Assembly (NCBI RefSeq): GCF_963678635.1
Contig: NC_087062.1
Span: 56,683,970-56,747,969 of the forward strand
Source of the DNA: Symsagittifera roscoffensis
Lineage: Eukaryota > Xenacoelomorpha > Acoela > Convolutidae
DNA length: 64,000 bases
Direction: 5' to 3'
In this document: one piece after another, positions 23,036 through 34,789 of the stretch
Layout: every line of letters starts with the position of its first letter
How positions within the stretch are numbered: the first letter of the stretch is position 1
Program-made: the position numbers and the translations under genes
The notes under the pieces: generated by a model
Database searches by the model: none
Seen by the model: only the letters and a program-made list of their open reading frames with translations
What the model was told of the DNA's origin: nothing

Positions 23036-26000
23036 TCAGAAATCGATTTTGGGCTCACTTTTTCGGCACACTTGGTCCCAGTTTCGATCTAAGTCTCTTC
23101 TTTTGTCGCTGCAGTTCGTGTCTCGCCTCCTAAGTGCTTCATCTAACTTCTTCTTTTCGCAGGTGCGTCCCGACGACACGGTCGATGTTGTCGCGTCTTG
23201 GTCTCGTCGATGCTCTTTCTTTGCAGATCGGTCTACAAATAAATGATCAGCAAATTGAGACGGCTAATCGACATGCGAGAAATCCGACGACATTTACAGG
23301 TTAATACAAAACAGTTCAATTTTGATGACAAAAATTGACATAGTCAACTAATAAAAGCTAGTTCTGCTGCAATTACATATTCGAAACCTGTTGTAGAATG
23401 TGTTTGTATTAGTGTTTGGTGCTAATTCACATAGTTAATATTAAAATTATACGCAATATGAAAATTTTACTAATTACTTTTGCGAAAGCAAGTAACAATT
23501 GTGATGGGGAATAAGACCTTTTTTTCAGTTTAACAGTTTTTCTTACAAATCACTAAGAATTCGGCCTTGCTTTTTACCCCGGGTTGACCTCCCTAGACCG
23601 AAAATCATACAAATTCATACTTTTAGTCAATGGAAACATGCTAGTCATACAAATTTCATACATTTTTGCGAAATGAGTCTGATTGATTTCATAAGGTATT
23701 TTTTGTTGTTTTGATATCGAAATTGGTGTCTCTCCATAGAAAGAAGAAAAAAATGGTTAGAAAAAAGCTAATTATGCAATTTCCATATATGGAAACTGTT
23801 CCCGCACCGGAGTTCTATGGATAATAATCGATTATAATGGAAAAATGTTGTATAAAATGTTGTCATTATAATTCATTATAATCCATTATAATCCATTATT
23901 GTGGCAAATTTAGACCACGTAATCGATTATGTGGTCATTAAAATCGATTTTTTTGAAAAATAAAAATCCATTATAATCCATTATAATCGATTATAATCCA
24001 TTATTTTTGTCACTGAAATCGATTATTTTGAAATAAAAAATCCATTTAAATCCATTATAATCCACTTCATTTTTAGAACTAAATTCGATTATTTTTGCAA
24101 AATATTGCAAATTTTGCGAGAAATTTGCAGAATTTATGCCATGTCTTTTACTACATGGCATGTCTCAACGNNNNNNNNNNNNNNNNNNNNNNNNNNNNNN
24201 NNNNNNNNNNNNNNNNNNNNNNNNNNNNNNNNNNNNNNNNNNNNNNNNNNNNNNNNNNNNNNNNNNNNNNNNNNNNNNNNNNNNNNNNNNNNNNNNNNNN
24301 NNNNNNNNNNNNNNNNNNNNNNNNNNNNNNNNNNNNNNNNNNNNNNNNNNNNNNNNNNNNNNNNNNNNNNCGGTAAACTGGGGGGTTCGGAATAAATATA
24401 AATGTTATTCTGAAATGTAACATTTTATGAAACGTAATTCGTAGCAACTGCACTAAACAGAAAACGAGATAATTTTGAACAAAATTGTAAATTTCAAGAA
24501 TAACCCTTCGAATAATCCATTATAATCTATTCTAATCGATTAAAAATGGATTATTTTGCCTCGAAAACAAGTTTCATTTTCTTTCAAAAATAATCAATTA
24601 TAATCGATTATAATCGATTATCTTCGGATTTTATTGATTAGAAAAATAGTTTCATTATAATCCATTTTTAATCGATTATAATCGATTATTATTGAAATTT
24701 ATTGAGACAGACCACGAAAACTCAATATAATCGATTATTATCCATGGAACTCCGGTGCGGGTTTAACTAGTAAACTAGTAAGAAAAAAATTTAAGAAACA
24801 AAAACGCTGAACCATTAATTCAACTGCTGGAAAAACAATTAAGCGTTATTTGGGCTGCTACAAATGAAAACAACTATTTTTTTTTAAAAGCTAGTTATAC
24901 AGTTTCCATATATGAGAATTGCATGATTAGCATTTTTTATAGAATGAAACAATATTTGACAAAAGATTCCAAAAACTCTAACTCGTAAGTAGGTAATTCA
25001 ACACTTCAATGTTAAACTTGATGTAAATCGTTGCAGTGCCTCATTTGTTTTAAATAGACTTTCTCAGTCATTATCAAAAATTTCAAAAAAAAAACACGGG
25101 TGTTTTTCTCAGAATCAACTGACAAAAGCGTTCTTGGTTTTCGTTCAGCAAAGGTTTATTTCAAGTCAGTTTTTTTTATGTTTCCTTGTGTTTATTACTA
25201 TTTTCCAGCTGTCAGTTGGCTATGTTTGTTGCACAGCAACTGCTTATCCTTTGATTTTAAGATGTCTTTTTCATTCATGAAATTTATTAATGGTTAAATT
25301 GCGTTCCTTTGATGATTTTTGCGGCTCTGTTTCAGTTTCCCAAACACTTGTTAAATTACAACATAAAGTTGTTGATAAATTACAGGAATAAATAGTAGAA
25401 ATCGAACACTAGACCTAGGTCCTCAAGGCTTATTAGCACTAGCAACCTCAAAAACTCCCATACTTCGGTGCACTTCGTCTAGTGCTAATAAGCCTTGAAG
25501 TCCTTAGGTCTAGTGTTCGATTTCTACTATTTAATCCGGTAATTTATTTTTTTGAAATTTTGCTTGGCTTAAGGGATTTCGACGTATCATATATCGATTT
25601 AGTTAACAAATTTTACGTCGTTTCAAAAAACGTATTTGATCATTTACTATATTTTCGAGGCTAGAGTTTTCTTAATTAGCATCATTTTTGTGTTGAAGGA
25701 GAGAAAGTTTAGTTTCAAAAAATGCTAGTCATACAGTACACATAGTATAGGAACTAACGTATGACTCGTGTTTTTTCATAGACAAATTGTATGACAAACA
25801 TTTTTTGTGTATGGCGGTCAACCCGATATATATATTAAATTTTTTTCAAATTTACCTCTGCTACTTTTGAAGCTGCTTTGCTGCTTATCGTCGGCTTCAT
25901 CTGGTCTTTTTTTCTCACTTGAAGTACTGCAACGAAGATCGCCAGATGAAATCTGCTTTGTACTATTCTTTTTAGTGTACAGTTTCGGCCTGGGAGTGAC

Positions 26001-28256
26001 TTCAGCGCTTGAGGTGCTAACCGAATTCAAGTCGGATTCATGTGTCGTTCGTCTTTTTTCTCCCTGTTCCTTTTCAGCATATTGACAGTTCAGCAGCTTT
26101 TCGCGTTCCGAGCTTGGAATTGACACGACTATATTCCCGCCCTTTGTCAGTTTTTCGTGCGGCATTTTGGGTTTCTTTTTACGGAACTCGCCTTCGGAGC
26201 TTGGAGTTTTTATGTCAAGCGCTGAATAGCTTTGTGATCTTCGCATTTCGTCATTATTGTATCTCTGCGGGTCATTTTTATAGGGATTTGAGAATTTGTT
26301 TCTGCTTCTCGACTGTCGCATTAACGCCTGCTCCAATGCATGCAAATGTTCTTTCGACCACGCTTTCTGTCGTTTCTTGAAATCGGTCACATCGCTTTTC
26401 ACAATTTGATCCCCCGAAGTTCTTTCACTGCTTTCGCTGTCGTCCGGGTAATCCGCATGGCTTTTTCTGGAAACCCGACCATTCCAGTGAGACTTCATGC
26501 CAGTAACTGAAATTTTGGGTTCGTTCTCAACCGATTTTTTCCGATCCTTTTCCACGAAATCGCACGTGGGTAAATTCCCCTCCGTAGAGTCTGAAGCAAG
26601 CAGACATGTAAACGAGTTTGATCGTTTCTTTTGTTCACACCATCGTGATTCGTCTTTTCTTCGTCGCAGAGTTTCCAAATGCGACTCAAACTCGATTCTT
26701 TTTCGTTCTGATTCAATCGCCTCGCGGTGTTTTCGCTCCCAAAACGACCGCTTAGCATTCAGCGGCAAATATTCTAGAGCGAAAGCTTCTTCGTCGACCG
26801 AAACTGCATCGAGAGTGTCATCGGGATCAGCAAGACTCCCGAAAGCGCTGTCGTCTCCAGTATCGGGACTGTGCCGAAACCCATTCGGAGCCGAGTAGAG
26901 ATCGTGTGATAATGAGGGCGAGATTAAGAAAGAACTCCCTGGCGATTGAGGAGAGTTGAGCTCATCTTGTTTTTGAGCACCTGAAATGCCTCGCTGTGGA
27001 GAATCGCTGTTTGCTTGATTATCTCGTTGCGATTGCTTGGAGAATTTTTCTTGTCGCCTTTTGTGATATAGCTCGCGTTCTTTTGCTTCCTGTTAAAATG
27101 ATCCGAGTTTAAATTTTTTTTTGTAGAGGACGAATTTAAACCTCATGAAACTTTTAGTTGCAGCTTGACTCTAATACTTACAGTTGCTTCCTGAACTTAA
27201 TATATACTGGCGCCTATATTAGGTTTCGTAAATTATTATCACCGGGGTCAAGGTGGGCGACTAATTTTTCTACATTGCCGGTCGCGTCGATGTTAATTCC
27301 TCCACCGAAAATCCTTAGTCTGGACAAGATATTAAGTCGCGGACAAATTCTAGAAACACCGTATCTCGGTGGCGACGGTCGAAAAACTACTATTTTTCTT
27401 TGATCATCTTGCTGTTTTGGATGCCACGGACAAATATCTTTAAAAAATTTTAAATTAAAATCGCTCCAACAACAGGCATCTTTGCAGAATTCGCAAAAAA
27501 ATTGAGGAATTTTCAGCAAAATTTGTAGAATCCCGAGCAGTTTGTGGAATCTACAAACAAATAATAATAGAAGTGTTTAGAAAACTTAAGCTGTCGTGGA
27601 ATCCCCAACTGTAAGTGGAATCCGCAAATTTTAAGCGGATTCCGCAAATTGTAAGTGGATTCTGCATAAATTTGCGGAATCCGCTCACGTTTGGGGAACC
27701 CGGAACAACTACCTATGTTCACACGTTGCTGAAATGTGCCAAAAAACTTAGGTTACAGGTATTTGTGCGCGGAATCCACGGAAATTTTTGTACGTTTAAA
27801 GACTTGTCTCTGGAATCCAGGAACATTAGTCGCGCCGGTCACGGTTAACTGTCCCTTCTGTTACCGCGGTTGCCGTTAATTTTCCTTCGGTCGTTCCGGC
27901 CGCGGACAAATTGCCTCGGTCCGAAAAGTCTCCAAATACCAAATTTTGGTCGAGGATAAAACCACAACCTCGACCCGCGCAGCAAAAGGGCGCTTGAAAA
28001 GGCCTCTTGTTTCTTGAGCTTTTATATCATACTCTGATTTTAAGATGCAGCTTTAAAATTTTAAGAGAGTTTTAGGTTGTCAAAAAGTGGAAGTGAGACT
28101 AAATTTGGTTGCCTTTATCTCATGTTCGATTGCAGCCAGAACATCGTTGGTTGATTTGGTACGGGTGAGACCACTTTGACCGAGTGAGTCACCACCTCCA
28201 GCTTGACTCATCCACCGCTCACGCATCAGTCGCTGTCTCTCGCTAATAGACGACAT
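23036..28256 (-). CDS. Three-exon gene for a 524-residue charged, coiled-coil-containing protein
   Basis: Exon 1 is 28256-28113, starting AAAGATG and coding MSSISERQRLMRERWMSQ. Exon 2 is 27089-25856 (1,234 bases) and exon 3 is 23232-23036, ending TGA. Exon 2 follows TTTTAACAG, with an in-frame TAA just outside. Its donor is AGAGGTAAAT (phase 1), and exon 3 follows ATTTATTTGTAG. Intron 1 would use a GC donor (AAAGGCAACC), joining EHEIK to EAKERELYHKRRQEKF, a continuous charged helix; a missed small exon is the alternative. The rest is low-complexity and rich in Arg, Lys, Glu and Ser, with helical stretches (SFWERKHREAIESERKRIE, EALRRRDTN) and no transmembrane segment. AATAAA lies four bases after the stop. 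It is probably a cytoskeletal, scaffold or nuclear protein; the family is not recognised. Confidence 0.75.
23801..24761. mobile_element. Nested inverted-repeat element rich in ATAATCGATT repeats, with assembly gap
   Basis: Ends are CCCGCACCGGAGTTC and its complement GAACTCCGGTGCGGG, followed inward on both sides by a TATGGATAATAATCGATTATA-like stretch. The body is made of ATAATCGATT and ATAATCCATT minisatellite. A related degraded copy lies at 50120-50665. Confidence 0.75.
24171..24370. other. Assembly gap of 200 N
   Basis: Exactly 200 unknown bases inside the ATAATCGATT minisatellite element. The round number suggests a placeholder, so true size is unknown. Any reading frame drawn through it is meaningless. 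Confidence 0.99.
25380..25545. repeat. Long hairpin with tRNA-like arms
   Basis: Arms of about 60 bases are near-perfect complements: AGTAGAAATCGAACACTAG on the left, and CTAGTGTTCGATTTCTACT on the right. The loop is about 35 bases. The arm word GTGTTCGATTTC resembles a pol III B box, so this may be two inverted tRNA-derived SINE heads. Confidence 0.7.
27230..27985. repeat. Intron 1 repeats: CGACCGAGG-type pieces flanking an inverted GCGGATTCCGC copy
   Basis: Bases 27500-27840 are the reverse-orientation copy of the family at 21780-22560, with matching order of words (AAAGACTTGTCTCTGGAATC is the complement of the forward-copy end). On both sides (27230-27420 and 27840-27985) lie GC-rich words such as GGTCGCGTCGATGTTAATTCC and TTCGGTCGTTCCGG. 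These resemble 5230-5398. Confidence 0.6.
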
Positions 28257-29129
28257 CTTTTCTCGTTTTAATTCACTTCAGTAAATATTAACTCAAATAA
28301 TCGGAGCCATTTCATAACAAATTTCGCCCACAATGAGCTTAGTTCAGACAGCAGTTACTACTCGCATGGTAAGATTAAATAACAAACATGGGAAAAAATT
28401 CGTTGTTCTCTCAGATTAACTAGCACATAGAAGCGGAGTTGTACAAATGAACCGAATCAAAAATGAGAAAACGAAAATCAAAGTACTTTGAATTTTCAAA
28501 GTTTTCTTCAAATTACTAACATTTATATTTCACTATAGAGCTCAGAGATTTATAAACACTAAATAAAACTAAAAAATGGATGCATTAAGCTATCCAAAAA
28601 ATTGTATGGCGATCAAATGAATGCATCAAAGTTGTTTTGCAAAAATAGTTTGTGCTTATAATTTTTTGTTGAATTTCAAGATGTAGTTGGAAACACTTGT
28701 TGGCCATATTTCACATTTGCCATTTTTTTCTGAGCGCTTAAAAAATTGCACAGCGTTTGAGTGCTTAAAACTGGAACGTACTGCGCTTGAGACTTGTCCT
28801 GTTTTTCTTTTCATTTGCTCAATAAGTTTGAATGGATGCGGATTCATGGCTTAACAGTTGGATGTCCAAACAAGCAAACTGATGTGTACGATGTTGGAAC
28901 TGAGGGTGGCACACAGCTGAGGCCGGTCATCTCAACAAAATGGACCAATTGTGTTCCATTGAACATTTGATACATAAATAGACCTGGACAATGCGAGCTT
29001 TTTCAGGAATAGGTTGATATCAAAGCGTTAGAATAAAGTTATCGGATTGTTCGTATAGAGGCGGCGTTAAGGCGGAGTCCTAAATGTTCCAACTGCCTTT
29101 TAAGTGGTTTCAAGTAGTTTGAAAAGTTG
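28257..29129. other. No gene recognised; upstream flank of the minus-strand gene
   Basis: AT-rich sequence upstream of the ATG at 28256, expected to hold its promoter. I see no TATA-box placement that can be trusted. The patch 28840-28960 is more GC-rich but has no exon signals. Confidence 0.4.
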
Positions 29130-29788
29130 TTGTTCCGACTTTTGACACGAAAGTAACGGGGATCAAGTTAACATCCCCCCCCCCCCCCCAACTAGACCAA
29201 AAGTTAAGATCCTCCACCCCAGCTAAATTAAATTTGCTAAGCGCTGCATGTAAAATGCTCGATTCTGATTGGCTGAAAATTCCCAACTTAGAACCAACTT
29301 AAAATCCTCCCCCTAAACGTGCTTAGGGGGAGGATGTTAACTTGGTCCTTTTTCATATCATTCGAAAGACATTGTGTTCCTGAGCTTAATTTGCAAAGAT
29401 ATTTCACCTGTGATCAATTTTGTAAAGTTATGGGGGTTTAAAAATTGTCATTTTGGCCGGTTTGGGACCATTAACGCGCGATATATTTCGCGCTATTAAC
29501 GCGTACGCGGAGATTTAATCCTTTTTAGAAATGCCATATTATTCTTATATTATAAGCCATAAAAGGCTTATATGCCATAATTGATTTGTTAATAAGAACG
29601 AAATTTATCAGTTTTATCACTTAATATGTTTTATATGTTGGGGGATGTTTTTACAAAAAATAATCGCATTTTAAAAAAAATAATTCTATCATTTTATATA
29701 ATTTAAATTTTTTAATGATATCACTGCTCCATAAAACTTAAAAGGCAGTCGGAACACTCAGGGTTTCGACCTGATACAGGCAGTCTTG
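29130..29788 (+). mobile_element. Hairpin-ended (Helentron-like) element interrupted by another element
   Basis: Starts TTGTTCCGACTTTTGACACG and ends AGTCGGAACACTCAGG, a mutated hairpin and CAGGCAGTCTTG. The segment 29160-29348 is foreign to the family and is a separate inverted-repeat element; removing it restores family order. Confidence 0.7.
29160..29348. mobile_element. 189-bp inverted-repeat element with GTTAAC ends and C15 tract
   Basis: Left end GGATCAAGTTAACATCC and right end GGATGTTAACTTGGTCC are complementary over 17 bases with one mismatch. A run of 15 C (29175-29189) follows the left end and GGGGGAGG precedes the right end. Other copies lie at 15625-15770, 52862-52995 and 54095-54235. 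No coding capacity. Confidence 0.75.
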
Positions 29789-29865
29789 ATTGAAGTTTTG
29801 CAATGATTCGTGAAAACGAATTTTAGGTCGGCAGATCCATCAAATTGCACAAAAATTGTATACAT

Positions 29866-30825
29866 TGTAGTATTGCAAATACTACACGGACATAAAAGAC
29901 TATTGTGTAAATTATTTACATAAGTTTAGAATGGACTCCTTTCCATTTTTAGTTTGTCAACCTTTCAAATACTAGTCCGATTTTTTTCATTTTTTCAAGG
30001 CTGATTTCCTTTTAAAAAATCAATAATTTCCACAGAGTTTTTTGTCGGATATCAAATAAAAAATGTGTCGCCATAAAAGCTGGCCGGTTTAAATGCTCTG
30101 CTTTGAAAAGCAGACATTAGAGCGATAAGCACCCGGTCTTTGGAGCCTAAAAAACGCAAAAAATGTATAACAACTACAAATCAGAGACGGAATGAATAAC
30201 GGCTTTTTAATATTAAAAACTTCAAAGACGAGACTACTCAAAACTTTCGAACACCTGGAAGATTAAAATTATCCGATGAAACAAAGTCTATGAAGATTAG
30301 AATTAGACAAAGATACTTTGAAGCATTCTTGCCTTAAAATTGAACCTTTGTAAAATCTTCATAACTTTTTATTCCCCTCTCATTTTGACTCGCTCAGTCG
30401 AGTTAACATTTTCCGGAATATATTTTTTTCTTTCTTTTGTCTCTTTCTATTATATAAACTCATTGAGATAGGATCTTAGATTTTGTAAAAAAATTCCTGA
30501 AAAATAAAAGCAGCAGCACGGATCTAAACGAACTGATAACCCAACACTCTGAGAAGCATTGTGGATAAATCAATCAGCAATCTAGACGCGGACTACAGGC
30601 AAATGAAGTGTTAGTTTAATTGTAAGTTTTAGGTATTGACCCCATCCCCATTGGTACTAAAGTCAGTTGTTCATTAATTGTTTAAACCATTTATGCTGAA
30701 CTATCCATTATATTAATTCATACTCTTTTCTAACTCAAGTTTTATACTATAACTATTGCCAAGAAACTTGACGAATTAAGATGAGACTCATAACTTAGGA
30801 TAGATTATTAATAAATCAACCAGCA
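29866..30825 (+). repeat. 5' LTR
   Basis: 960 bp. Shares GCAAATACTACACGGACATA, GATAAGCACCCGGTCTTTGG and AGCAATCTAGACGCGGACTA with the 3' copy in the same order. By eye the best-conserved part is about 90% identical, so insertion is not recent. Contains TATATAAACTC and AAAAATAAAAGCAGC, plausible promoter and poly(A) words. Confidence 0.85.
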
Positions 30826-31326
30826 ATGACCGCTTCTAAGTTTGCTAGTAGGATATAACCTGTTTTTTCAGTTACCCACTAAATACATGCCGAAACATCA
30901 GTTTAAATGTATTATCATAATAATTGGCTAATTCCTGTATTCAACCAAGATGCTCAAAAACTTATTAAATATCTTCTTTCTTTTTTGGAGGGGGCTAAGT
31001 GGTCATATGTGCAATCTATGAGTACCCCGAATTGTATGATAAATTGAATTATTAATCACAAATGTATCCAACCATTCATGCTTGTTGCTATTTAACTCAT
31101 TCTTTTATCATTTATCAAGGATTATCCTCAACTCTCCTTGAACTCATTTTACTTTTACCCACCTTAAACGTAACTTAAATCTAAATTACCCATCAGTAAA
31201 GCTAACAACTACTGGAACTAAGGGAGGAAATAACGAAAACCAAGAAGGAAGAACGGATTTGGGTGTTTTTTACTAAATCGTTGGTTTTTCATGACACGGT
31301 TGGAATACACAACTAAAACAATTAAA

Positions 31327-32165
31327 ACAATAAACAATTAAAACACGCACTGAAACCAATCTCAAACGTTAACCACGTAGCAACAAACACCAAGTTTTAG
31401 TTTCAGCTCAAAAATACTATGGTCCACAACAAAAACTAAAGCTAAAACACAAACACATCCAATTTATATTGATAAAATACGTTTCATATGATAGCCTAAG
31501 CAACAAATATTTGATTTTTACCAGCCAAAATTTTAGGTTCCACTCTATGTTGCAGCTATAGGATCAAAAGTTTCAGTTAAAAAAATTAAAGTTTCCGAGC
31601 TAAATTTTAGTTTTCTGTAAACGGTATTGGGTAAAGCAGCGAAAGTTGAACTAGTGAAAACCAAATTTGTATACGAAAAGTTAAAAATCTGGCTTTAAAT
31701 TGTAAATGTTTGTTAGTTTCCGCACTTAAAACACGCACTGAAACTAATCTCAAACGTTAACCACGTAGCAACAATAAACAATTAAAACACGCACTGAAAC
31801 CAATCTCAAACGTTAATCACGTAGCAACAAACACCAAGTTTTAGTTTCAGCTCAAAAATACTATGGTCCACAACAAAAACTAAAGCTAAAACACAAACAC
31901 ATCCAATTTATATTGATAAAATACGTTTCATATGATAGCCTAAGCAACAAATATTTGATTTTTACCAGCCAAAATTTTAGGTTCCACTCTATGTTGCAGC
32001 TATAGGATCAAAAGTTTCAGTTAAAAAAATTAAAGTTTCCGAGCTAAATTTTAGTTTTCTGTAAACGGTATTGGGTAAAGCAGCGAAAGTTGAACTAGTG
32101 AAAATCAAATTTGTATACGAAAAAATAAAAAATTTGGCTTTAAATGGTAAATGTTTGTTATTTTC
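31327..32165 (+). repeat. 443-bp tandem duplication inside the LTR element
   Basis: Unit one begins AACAATAAACAATTAAAACA at 31327, unit two begins with the same words at 31770. They stay nearly identical through TACGTTTCATATGATAGCCT and GGTATTGGGTAAAGCAGCGA, so this duplication is younger than the divergence between the LTRs. No coding frame. Confidence 0.85.
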
Positions 32166-34001
32166 CGGTTTCATAAAACAAAAACTGATTTTGTAGTCTC
32201 TAAATTGAGCTCCAAACGCCAATTTTCGACTTTTTAGAGAAAACTAACGGTGTTAAAATCTACCAAACTAGTTTTCAATTTTGGGTCCCTAGGCTGAAAC
32301 GTGCGTTTAAGAATTGGTGTTTTTGGTTTAAGACACGCAAATTTTGCGTCTCAAGTCAAAATATAGGTAGATAAAAGGAATCCTTAATGCACTAACCATT
32401 TTTCAAACTCAAGAATTTTCTAGAAGGTGTTAGTTTGAGCCCCCAAACTTATAGTTCCAGTCAACTAAAATCGACATTTTAGTCTAAAATTCTCAACTTC
32501 TTGGCAATTTTATTGCTCGATTAGAAAAATATTAGAGATAGCAACCTCAATTTTCAATTCCAAATTTTAAAAACCAAGTGGTCAAACCATAGTTTCAGTT
32601 CTAAAAACCATAGTTTAAGCGCCAAAAATTTAGCTTTCTGCAAACAAATTTGTAATTTTGAAGTTACAAACTTGTTCCTAATTCTAATTTACACTGGACC
32701 AATTATCAAAAACAAACTTTTTATTTTCATGTATAGAGTTTGAGAGAGTTTGAGGATTTTAGGTTTGAGGTTTCAAAAACTAGGTTTAAGATATCAAAAC
32801 ATTAATTTTTCTTAAAATTTTTTGCACGATAAAGCATAAACCAAGTTTACTAAAGCTTCTAGAAAACTGTAAGATACAAAAATTTCATTGTCAGCTACAC
32901 GTAGTCTGAAATTTTAACAAAAAACTAAAATTTTAAGCCAATGATAACCTCAGAAGTCATATGATTATATTGTAATTATAAAAAAGACATCAATAAGATT
33001 CTCAAAAACAACGTTTCAGGTTTCTGCTAGGGTTTCAGCACACAAAACTTAATAATTTCAAAAAATTCAAAAATATTCATCTTTCCACCTTTTTCTTATA
33101 TTTATTTTCTTATTCCATTATTAATAGCCTTTGATAATTATCAACAAATCCTAAGAGGTTTTCAATACACCAGTACAAACCAATCAAATAACTAACTTAG
33201 ATTAAGAAAAACAAAAATAATCACCGTCAAAAACACATTTTAAAGTTGACGTCAGCACAATAAATTTAAAACTCAACTTAGGAAGCAAAGCCTCTAACAT
33301 CATATGGTATATTACTATAACAGTATCCTATCAAAACACCCTAACGACGATATTTTCCAGAAATAGACACAATTCTTCAGCAATCAAAAACACCAAATAG
33401 TAAAATTTATATACCGCAAGAACGATTAACTGCTTCATTTCCAATCGCTTTTTACTTCATTTTATACCCAAACATCGAAAATAAAGAAATTGAATGACTT
33501 AAATTTTTCCTGAACAAAATCTGAATTAACCGAAAAAATTAGTAACAAATTCATTAGTAAAATTTAGTATTTTATAAAAATTTTCATCACCGCCTAAATA
33601 AATACCTGTCTTAAAAATGATGTAGAATGCTATGACCAACTTTTATCAAATAAAAACAACAGCATTTAGTTTGAAACTGACATTAAAAAATATATCCACA
33701 AAAATTAGTTGGTACATTAGCAATATCCAAAAGGATCAAGTCAAAATTTTGTGGAAACATCCGAACAAAAATAATCACGAAGTAACTATTCTTTCCAGTA
33801 GCAATACCCCAGAAATAACTTTCATTTTGAAAAAGATTAAACAAACCCATAGCATTATTGATATATCCAATAAAAATATAAATACAATGAACCCAACAAA
33901 CCTCACAAAAACTTAAGCAAAATTAATTCGATCCTTATATGTCATCAGTACACAACACATCCAAATATTATTAGCCAAAATTTAAATGAAGTTAAGCAAA
34001 A
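32166..34001. other. A-rich interior of the LTR element without identifiable gene
   Basis: Composed of repeated phrases such as GTTTCAGTTCTAAAAACC and CCAAACTTATAGTTCCAG. One 94-codon frame at 33632-33916 has A-rich codon use but no recognisable domain; it may be a leader remnant before gag. Confidence 0.4.
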
Positions 34002-34766
34002 ATGGCGAACGTAGTAGCATATCCAGGTTTAGCTCTCGAAAAATTTACCGGCTAAGATTCAAATGAAGATGCAAGAGAATTTCTTGATTTAGTAAAAAAA
34101 ATCAGAGCATTTTCCCTAGGCACTAGACCAGCAGACGCAGGTGACAATCAGGATAAATATGATAACGGACAATGAACCTTATTTGATCAAGCCGCTCAAT
34201 GGTATCAGGGATTAGCAGCAGGTTTACCTTGGAACGATATAAGAGGTCAGTTCATAGATAGATTCACTGATGATAAGGATAAGTATAGAAGACGAATAGA
34301 AGCAGAAAACATGAAAAGACAACCCGATGAGTTTATCAAAAGCTACATACATAGATTAAGCACCGCAACAAATCGTGGATGGCCTAATCCATCCTTTACT
34401 GATGATCAAAGAACAGCGAAGAAAATTGAATTCTTTGTGCGAGGCTTAAGCCCGCCCGGCTTAAAACAAAAAGCACATCAATTCTTAATTGAGAATCCAC
34501 CCGCAACTTGGCAACAATTAAAAGATCTCATAACTACAAAAGACGTAAGTTTTGCAGTCAGTTGTGAGTTTATTGGAACCTCATCTAGTAGCATAGATAA
34601 AAAATTGGAAATAGAGGAAATTAAGGATCAACTTAAAAGAAAGGTAACAGGTATAATGAAGGATCATAAAATAAACAAAAGAAGGATTGGAACCCAATGG
34701 CTGAGAAAAAAAAGTTTTTCAATTTCAACATATTTGCAAAAAAAATTGCAAAAGGCCAGGAGTTAA
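34002..34766 (+). pseudogene. Decayed retroelement gag-like gene
   Basis: ATG at 34002 opens a frame of 254 codons carrying in-frame stops at 34053-34055 and 34173-34175; open from 34176 on. Around the stops one can see the retrotransposon Gag pattern: DAREFLDLVKKIRAF, then QAAQWYQGLAAGLPWNDI, QFIDRFTDDKDKYR, EFIKSYIHRLSTAT and KIEFFVRGLSPPGLK. This is the order of the Ty3-type capsid domain (acidic FL motif, W-Y motif, F...F and the major-homology-like region). No CCHC zinc knuckle follows. Confidence 0.65.
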
Positions 34767-34789
34767 AAACATTACAGTTTTACGAGTCT

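Larger units (their letters stand above)
23577..25825. mobile_element. TA-flanked inverted-repeat transposon filling intron 2 of the minus-strand gene
   Basis: Left end after TA reads CCCCGGGTTGACC; right end reads GGTCAACCCG before ATATA. The termini match the compact element at 57775-58322, including internal words GCTAGTCATACA and CATATATGGAAA. It holds a second transposon and a hairpin. The CCCGGGTTGACC termini and TA flank resemble Tc1/mariner-type non-autonomous elements. No transposase was seen, though 200 bases are unread. Confidence 0.6.

Noticed and set aside
24095-24453. Several open frames crossing 24171-24370
   Set aside because: They consist almost wholly of the 200-N assembly gap, so they carry no coding evidence.
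23801-24761. CRISPR array suggested by regularly repeated ATAATCGATT
   Set aside because: The repeats are short, self-overlapping minisatellite without unique spacers, bounded by transposon inverted ends, in a eukaryotic genome.
25807-26898. Plus-strand frames opposite the charged-protein exon
   Set aside because: They are antisense shadows of the 1,234-base minus-strand exon, which has splice sites and coding composition.
29166-29348. Regulatory or origin function for the C-tract and GTTAAC palindrome
   Set aside because: The same structure recurs at three or more other places as a mobile element, so a locus-specific role is not supported.
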